Shown piece after piece: positions 44,215 to 48,376 of a DNA stretch of 48,376 nt. The notes beneath the pieces are model-generated. The model worked only from the letters and a program-made list of their open reading frames with translations. It searched no databases and had not been told where the DNA came from. Positions within the stretch are counted from its first letter, which is position 1, and every line of letters begins with the position of its first letter. Position numbers and translations under genes: made by a program. Source of the DNA: DASVVT01 sp036386415. Lineage in GTDB: Bacteria; Acidobacteriota; Blastocatellia; Pyrinomonadales; Pyrinomonadaceae. The stretch covers positions 1 through 48,376 of the forward strand of contig DASVVT010000019.1 of NCBI GenBank assembly GCA_036386415.1. The letters are read 5' to 3'.

Positions 44215-44315
44215 ATTTAAACGCCAAGGACGCCAAGAAGAATAAGACGCAAAGGGCGCAAAGGTTCTTCTTCGCGTTCCCTGCGCCTCTTCCTTTGCGT
44301 CCTTGGCGTTTAAAT
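44215..44315. repeat. Palindromic intergenic repeat (ATTTAAACGCCAAGGACGC)
   Basis: The outer arms 44215-44233 and 44297-44315 form a perfect 19-base inverted pair, and interior GC-rich blocks (GACGCAAAGG...CCTTTGCGTC) are also partly paired. It lies between the convergent dehydrogenase and aminotransferase genes. The aminotransferase stop (TAA, 44312-44310) falls inside the right arm, so the element supplies the end of that gene and perhaps a bidirectional terminator. Confidence 0.85.
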
Positions 44316-45479
44316 CTTTTCTGCATGTGCAACGAAAAAGCTCCGTAATCTGTCGAAGGCCCCGCGCAGCATCTCGTCCTCGCGCGCGATGCACAGCCGC
44401 ATATAGTTATCCCAAGCATCGCTGTCAGCGAAGGCGCTTCCGGGAACAGCGCCCACCCCTGCCTTTTTGATCAGCATATCGTTGAGCACAACGGCATCCT
44501 CAAACCTCTCAGGCAGCCTCGCCCAGACGTAGAACATAGAGCCTGAGTCATAGATACGAAATCCGGCCTCTTCAAGCGCGCGCGTCGCAAGGGCAAGTTT
44601 GGACTCAAACTTCTCTCGCAGTCGATCATAATAATCCACCTCGGAGACGAGCACTTCCGAGAGCGCACGCTGCAAAGGCGTGGGCGAGCAGACGTAGAAG
44701 ACATTCAGCGTGTTCTTGAGCGGTGCGATCAGGCGCGAGTGGCCGTAGACGTAGCCGAGCCTCCAGCCGGAGATATTCCAGGACTTGGAGAAGGAGTTGA
44801 CCGTGATCGTGCGCTCCCACATTCCGGGTAGCGTAGCCACGCAAGCTTGCACATGCTGCCTCTTCACGAAATGCTCATAGACTTCATCCGAGATACAGAG
44901 CAGGTCGAACTCCTGGCATACGTCCGCAATCAGCTTCAGCTCGCCTGCCGCAAAAACCTTCCCCGTAGGGTTCGCAGGCGTGCAGCAGATGATCGCACGC
45001 AAGGGATACGAGACGCTCTGCTTCAGCTCACGGCAGCGGGCGCGTAATTTTTCCGGATCGAGCGCAAGCTGCTCGCCACGCAAAGGCAGCACCTCTGTTC
45101 TGCCTCCGCACTCTTCCACGATGCGCCTGTGATAAGGGTAATAAGGCTCGAAGACAAGCGCACAGCCTCCCTTGAGATAAGCTTCCGCGATGGCGACGAG
45201 CGCGCCGGTCGCACCATGAGAAATGAGTAGCTGCGGCGAAGCGTCCGTGGTGTCAAGTTCCACCCCGTTCACGCGCCTGACGTTCTCCGTCACGGCGCGC
45301 AAAAGAGCCCCATCGCCTTCAGCCGGACTGTAGTGATTAGCATTCGCGGCAATATATTTGGAGGCGGCCTGCGCCAACACAGGGGAGATGGTCAGCTCCG
45401 ACTGCCCCTGCACCAGATTCCCGCTCGGAGGCACGAGCCGTGTGATGATTCTAATATCGGGTCTGTTTTTTAGAGTCAT
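44310..45479 (-). CDS. Class I/II PLP-dependent aminotransferase
   Basis: ATG 45479 gives 389 residues (a GTG 63 bases upstream is possible but unsupported). Fold-type I motifs are clear: N170-PTGKVF (aspartate aminotransferase-type PNPTG site), D198-EVY, and the Schiff-base lysine K232 within SFSKSWNISGWRLGY. The N-terminal TLKNRPDIRIITRLVP... and YSPAEGDGAL are typical of the subgroup with aspartate/aromatic-type aminotransferases. The substrate cannot be told. The C-terminal residues are encoded up to a palindromic repeat that provides the stop, so the last residues may differ in relatives. No operon partner. Confidence 0.92.
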   Translation of the reverse strand: MTLKNRPDIRIITRLVPPSGNLVQGQSELTISPVLAQAASKYIAANANHYSPAEGDGALLRAVTENVRRVNGVELDTTDASPQLLISHGATGALVAIAEAYLKGGCALVFEPYYPYHRRIVEECGGRTEVLPLRGEQLALDPEKLRARCRELKQSVSYPLRAIICCTPANPTGKVFAAGELKLIADVCQEFDLLCISDEVYEHFVKRQHVQACVATLPGMWERTITVNSFSKSWNISGWRLGYVYGHSRLIAPLKNTLNVFYVCSPTPLQRALSEVLVSEVDYYDRLREKFESKLALATRALEEAGFRIYDSGSMFYVWARLPERFEDAVVLNDMLIKKAGVGAVPGSAFADSDAWDNYMRLCIAREDEMLRGAFDRLRSFFVAHAEKI

Positions 45480-45548
45480 GCGCACAACTTTAGGCGAGAT
45501 TGAGATGATCCTCAAGCTGCCTGCGAATGGGCATGAGCCCACGATGCT

Positions 45549-45622
45549 TTGACAAGCTAGGCATCATCGGCTAGCATGCTTTGGCATTCTAGGCATTGTG
45601 GTTCAAATGAAAGGGCAACCAA
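45549..45622 (+). promoter_or_regulatory. Promoter/operator region of padR-ADOP5
   Basis: TTGACA (45549-45554), N17, TAGCAT (45572-45577) gives a strong promoter. CTAGGCAT appears twice (near 45557 and 45589) with an inverted GCTAGC/ATGC in between, all overlapping the promoter and leader. The box sequence differs from the ATAGG boxes of ADOP1-3, so this PadR may read another site. Confidence 0.55.
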
Positions 45623-45955
45623 GTGACACGACAGAAAGCCGACCTGCTGCAAGGCACACTCGACATGCTCATCCTGAAAGCCGTCTCGCTCGGCCCGCTG
45701 CACGGCTATGGCATCATCCAGCGCATACGCCAGATGTCGGACGAGATGCTCCAGGTCGAGCAGGGCTCGCTCTATCCGGCGCTCTACCGCAGCGAGCAGA
45801 AAGGCTGGGTGTCCTCTAAGTGGGAGGTGAACGAGACTGGCCGCAGCGCCAAGTTCTACACGCTCACGAGGGCGGGCCGGCGTCAACTGGAGGCGGAGGA
45901 GGCGAGTTGGGATCGTCTCGTGCTTGCTGTCACGAAGGTGAGGCAGGCCACATAA
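45623..45955 (+). CDS. PadR-family transcriptional regulator (ADOP5-linked)
   Basis: GTG 45623 starts a 110-residue PadR protein: MTRQKADLLQGTLDMLIL, LHGYGIIQRIRQMS, then GSLYPALYRSEQKGWVSSKW and the wing ETGRSAKFYTLTRAG. It resembles the ADOP1-linked PadR in the first helix but differs in the wing (ETGRSAKF versus ENNRRAKI). The stop lies 14 bases before the ADOP5 ATG, so they are co-transcribed. Repression through the CTAGGCAT repeats upstream is inferred. Confidence 0.93.
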   Translation: MTRQKADLLQGTLDMLILKAVSLGPLHGYGIIQRIRQMSDEMLQVEQGSLYPALYRSEQKGWVSSKWEVNETGRSAKFYTLTRAGRRQLEAEEASWDRLVLAVTKVRQAT

Positions 45956-45969
45956 AGGACGGGTCGGGG

Positions 45970-48376
45970 ATGAGGTGGTTCAATATCTTTTCGGCACGCC
46001 TGCGCGCCCTCCTGGGGCGCGAGGCAGTCCTGCACGATATAGACGAGGAGATGCGCCTGCACGTCGAGATGGAGACGGAGGCGAATATCGAGCGGGGGAT
46101 GTCGCCGGAGGATGCGCAACTGGCGGCGCGCAGGAGCTTCGGCAATTTAGGCAGCATCAAGGACTCAGCCTACGAGGTACGTGGAGGCGGGATGATAGAG
46201 ACTTTATTGCAGGATATTCGGTATGGCGCGCGCGTGCTCGCCAAACATAAGGGGTTCACGGCGGTCGCTGTACTCACCCTCGCCTTGGGGATTGGGGCGA
46301 ACACGGCGATCTTCTCAGTGGTTAATGAGCTGCTTCTGCGCCCGCTGCCCTTCCCGGACGCGGAGCGGCTCGTCATGTTGTGGGAGGTGAGCCCGGGAGG
46401 CAGGCATCAGAACACGACTTCGCGCGCCAACTTCCTGGGCTGGCGCGAGCAGAGCACGGTCTTCGAGGGCATGGCGGCCTTCTCCGACCAGCGTCTCAAT
46501 CTGACGGGCGTCGGCGAGCCGGAGGAGGTCTCGGTACAGATCGCCACGCCGGAACTGTTCCGGGTCCTCGGCGTTGAGCCGATCATCGGCAGGGTTATGA
46601 CGGAAGAGGACGCGCGCCCCGGCGCGCCTGACGTGGCCGTCCTGAGCTACGGCCTATGGCAGAGGCGGTTCGGCGGCGACCCGCGAGTGATCGGCCAGCC
46701 CATCTCACTGAACGGCACGCCCTGCGTAGTGATCGGCATCCTCCCCGCGGGTTTCGAGTGGCACATCAGGAAGAGGTCGGGCACGGGCAGGCCCGCCGAA
46801 ATCTGGTCTGTGCTCCCGATGCGCATGGAGGGGGAGGGGGCCAACCTGCGAGGTCGGTTCCTATCGGTGGTGGCGCGCCTGAAGCCCGGTGCTTCATTAG
46901 AGCAGGCGCAGGCCGAGATGAAGACCATCGCAGCCCGCCTTGAACAGGATGCGCCGCAGTACAACAAGGGGTACGGCACGGAGGTCATCCCACTGCGCGA
47001 GCAGTTCGTCGGCAACGTCCGGCCCGCGCTCCTGATCCTGCTCGGCGCGGTCGGCTTCGTGCTGCTGATCGCGTGCGCCAACGTCGCGAACCTTTTGCTC
47101 GTGCGCGCGTCGGCGCGGCAGCGCGAGCTGGCCGTGCGCGCCGCGCTCGGCGCGAGCCGCTGGCGGCTCATCCGACAGTTGTTGACGGAGAGCGTGCTGC
47201 TCGCGCTCCTCGGCGGCCTGGCCGGCCTCATCTTCTCCTTCTGGGCAATCGACCTGATGTCGAAGGGGATGCCCCCGACGTTTACGAAGTACATCCCGGG
47301 CTGGAAGAACATGGGGGTGGACTCGACCGTGCTGCTCTTCACGCTCGGCGCTTCGCTCCTGACGGGCGTCGTCTTCGGCATCGTGCCGGCGTTGCAGGCG
47401 ACGCGCGTGAGCCTCAACGAGTCTCTGAAGGAGGGCGGGCAGAAGGGCGCTTCGGGCGGGCTGCGCCGCAACCGCGCGCGGAGCCTGCTCGTCGTCGCGG
47501 AGGTCGCGCTCTCGCTGGTGCTGCTCGCGGGCGCGGGCGTGATGGCGCACGGGTTCGTCAACATGATGAGGTCGGACATCGGCCTGCGGCCCGAGGGCGT
47601 GCTGACGATGCAGATGTCGCTGCCGCGCGAGGCGTACGACCAGCCGCAGAAGAGCGCCGACTTCTACGACCAGCTGGTCGCGCGCGCCTCCGCCCTGCCG
47701 GGCGTGCGCTCGGCCGCCGTCATCAACTACGTCCCGATGAACCGCGACGGCAACATGAGTTCCAGCGTCTACGTCGAGGGGCGGCCCGTGCCGCCGAAGG
47801 GCGAGCGCCCTTACGCCAACTTCCTCGTCGTCTCGCCCGGCTACTTCGAGACGGCGGGCGTCCGCTTGGTGAGCGGGCGCGGCTTCGCGGCGTCGGACGA
47901 CGAGCGCGGCCGACCCGTCTGCGTCGTCAACGAGTCGCTCGCGCGCCACTACTTCCCCGCGGGCGACGCCGTCGGCCAGCGCCTCGTCGTGGACGAGAAG
48001 AACCCGTGGGAGATCGTCGGCGTGACGGCCGACGTGAAGAACGAAGACCTCGATGAGAAGGCGGAGTGGGAGTTCTACCGCCCGCTGCGGCAGGACGCGT
48101 GGCGGACGATGGCGCTCGTCGTGCGGGGCGACGGGGCGGACGCCGCCGCGCTCGCGCCCGCGCTGCGCGGCGCCGTGCGCTCGCTCGACGCGTCCCTGCC
48201 CGTCTACAACGTGCGCACGATGCCCGAGATCGTGGACGAGGCCGTCTCGCCGAAGCGCCTGGCGATGCTGATGATGGCCTTCTTCGCCCTGGGCGCGCTG
48301 GCGCTGGCGGCCGTCGGGCTCTACTCGGTGATGAGCTACGCCGTCGCGCAGCGCACGCACGAAATCGGCATCCGCA
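45970..48376 (+). CDS. ADOP-type MacB/FtsX permease (ADOP5), truncated by the window end
   Basis: The frame from ATG 45970 stays open to the window edge (802 codons). It has the N-terminal ADOP domain (HDIDEEMRLHVEMETEANIE, MSPEDAQLAARRSFGN), TM1 (VLTLALGIGANTAIFSVV), a periplasmic domain, FtsX block one (QRELAVRAALGASRWRLIRQ), a second periplasmic domain (RGFAASDDERGRPVCVVNES), and the start of block two (VAQRTHEIGIR). About 80 residues should follow. From roughly 47,000 the gene is much more GC-rich than any other part of the window, with G or C at nearly every third position. The first 430 bases look like the other ADOP genes. This may mark mosaic origin or simply local bias. Confidence 0.88.
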   Translation, partial: MRWFNIFSARLRALLGREAVLHDIDEEMRLHVEMETEANIERGMSPEDAQLAARRSFGNLGSIKDSAYEVRGGGMIETLLQDIRYGARVLAKHKGFTAVAVLTLALGIGANTAIFSVVNELLLRPLPFPDAERLVMLWEVSPGGRHQNTTSRANFLGWREQSTVFEGMAAFSDQRLNLTGVGEPEEVSVQIATPELFRVLGVEPIIGRVMTEEDARPGAPDVAVLSYGLWQRRFGGDPRVIGQPISLNGTPCVVIGILPAGFEWHIRKRSGTGRPAEIWSVLPMRMEGEGANLRGRFLSVVARLKPGASLEQAQAEMKTIAARLEQDAPQYNKGYGTEVIPLREQFVGNVRPALLILLGAVGFVLLIACANVANLLLVRASARQRELAVRAALGASRWRLIRQLLTESVLLALLGGLAGLIFSFWAIDLMSKGMPPTFTKYIPGWKNMGVDSTVLLFTLGASLLTGVVFGIVPALQATRVSLNESLKEGGQKGASGGLRRNRARSLLVVAEVALSLVLLAGAGVMAHGFVNMMRSDIGLRPEGVLTMQMSLPREAYDQPQKSADFYDQLVARASALPGVRSAAVINYVPMNRDGNMSSSVYVEGRPVPPKGERPYANFLVVSPGYFETAGVRLVSGRGFAASDDERGRPVCVVNESLARHYFPAGDAVGQRLVVDEKNPWEIVGVTADVKNEDLDEKAEWEFYRPLRQDAWRTMALVVRGDGADAAALAPALRGAVRSLDASLPVYNVRTMPEIVDEAVSPKRLAMLMMAFFALGALALAAVGLYSVMSYAVAQRTHEIGIR

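Noticed and set aside
46897..48360. Long minus-strand open frame (487 codons) and a plus-strand frame at 47073-48056
   Set aside because: Both are shadows of the high-GC ADOP5 gene: composition is Arg/Ala/Gly-rich low complexity, with no motifs and no ribosome binding sites, while the ADOP frame has clear FtsX motifs.
1..48376. CRISPR arrays, tRNA or rRNA genes, riboswitches
   Set aside because: No regularly spaced identical repeats, no cloverleaf or rRNA-like sequence and no recognisable riboswitch core was seen; the repeats present are single palindromes or a two-copy coding repeat.

Overview
The window looks like a chromosomal stretch from an Acidobacteriota bacterium, most likely the Blastocatellia side. 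The main evidence is five MacB/FtsX-type permeases of the ADOP kind (acidobacterial duplicated orphan permeases), mostly paired with PadR regulators and with no ATPase gene nearby. Other support comes from moderate to high GC, a TPR/Fis-HTH regulator, a FecR/DUF6600 protein and many dispersed palindromic repeats. The taxonomic call is inference from gene content; no rRNA or tRNA gene was seen.

Layout. 1-1.35 kb: the 3' end of an IS200/IS605-type transposase with its hairpin, then an overlapping HipA-like kinase/DUF3037 pair. 1.6-3.5 kb: a TPR regulator with a C-terminal Fis-type HTH, divergent from a 68-residue exported peptide that carries GEMPTVGI twice. This is the best candidate for an undescribed system, a peptide-signalling or peptide-effector locus. 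3.8-5.1 kb: an exported amidohydrolase. 5.4-8.4 kb: ADOP1 and its PadR. 8.6-13 kb: a divalent-cation module (Nramp-like, CAX, CorA, small membrane protein). 13.75-19.95 kb: PadR plus ADOP2, convergent with ADOP3, whose own padR is an internal-deletion relic. 20.2-20.9 kb: a scar of IS66 and RHS fragments. 21-24.4 kb: a small basic ORF and a 999-residue secreted beta-propeller protein.

24.7-31.3 kb: a quinoprotein locus. A LodA-like CTQ oxidase and its LodB-like flavoprotein are divergent from a membrane-anchored CxxCH protein and a partner; these last two share their first 36 residues without gaps. 31.4-36.8 kb: an MBL-fold hydrolase, a FecR/DUF6600 protein, a metallophosphoesterase and a small secreted protein. 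37.2-39.8 kb: an ADOP fragment and ADOP4. 40.1-42.4 kb: a membrane Ser/Thr kinase translationally coupled to a DACNV-like nucleotide-sensor protein. 42.8-45.5 kb: an aldehyde dehydrogenase and a class I aminotransferase. 45.5 kb to the end: PadR and ADOP5, cut by the window edge.

Three ADOP promoters share one architecture: a sigma70-like promoter with N17 spacing and ATAGG boxes in the spacer, in the leader and over the ribosome binding site. This suggests the PadR proteins autoregulate and may cross-regulate. At least four kinds of palindromic intergenic repeat are scattered across the window, one present twice about 35 kb apart.
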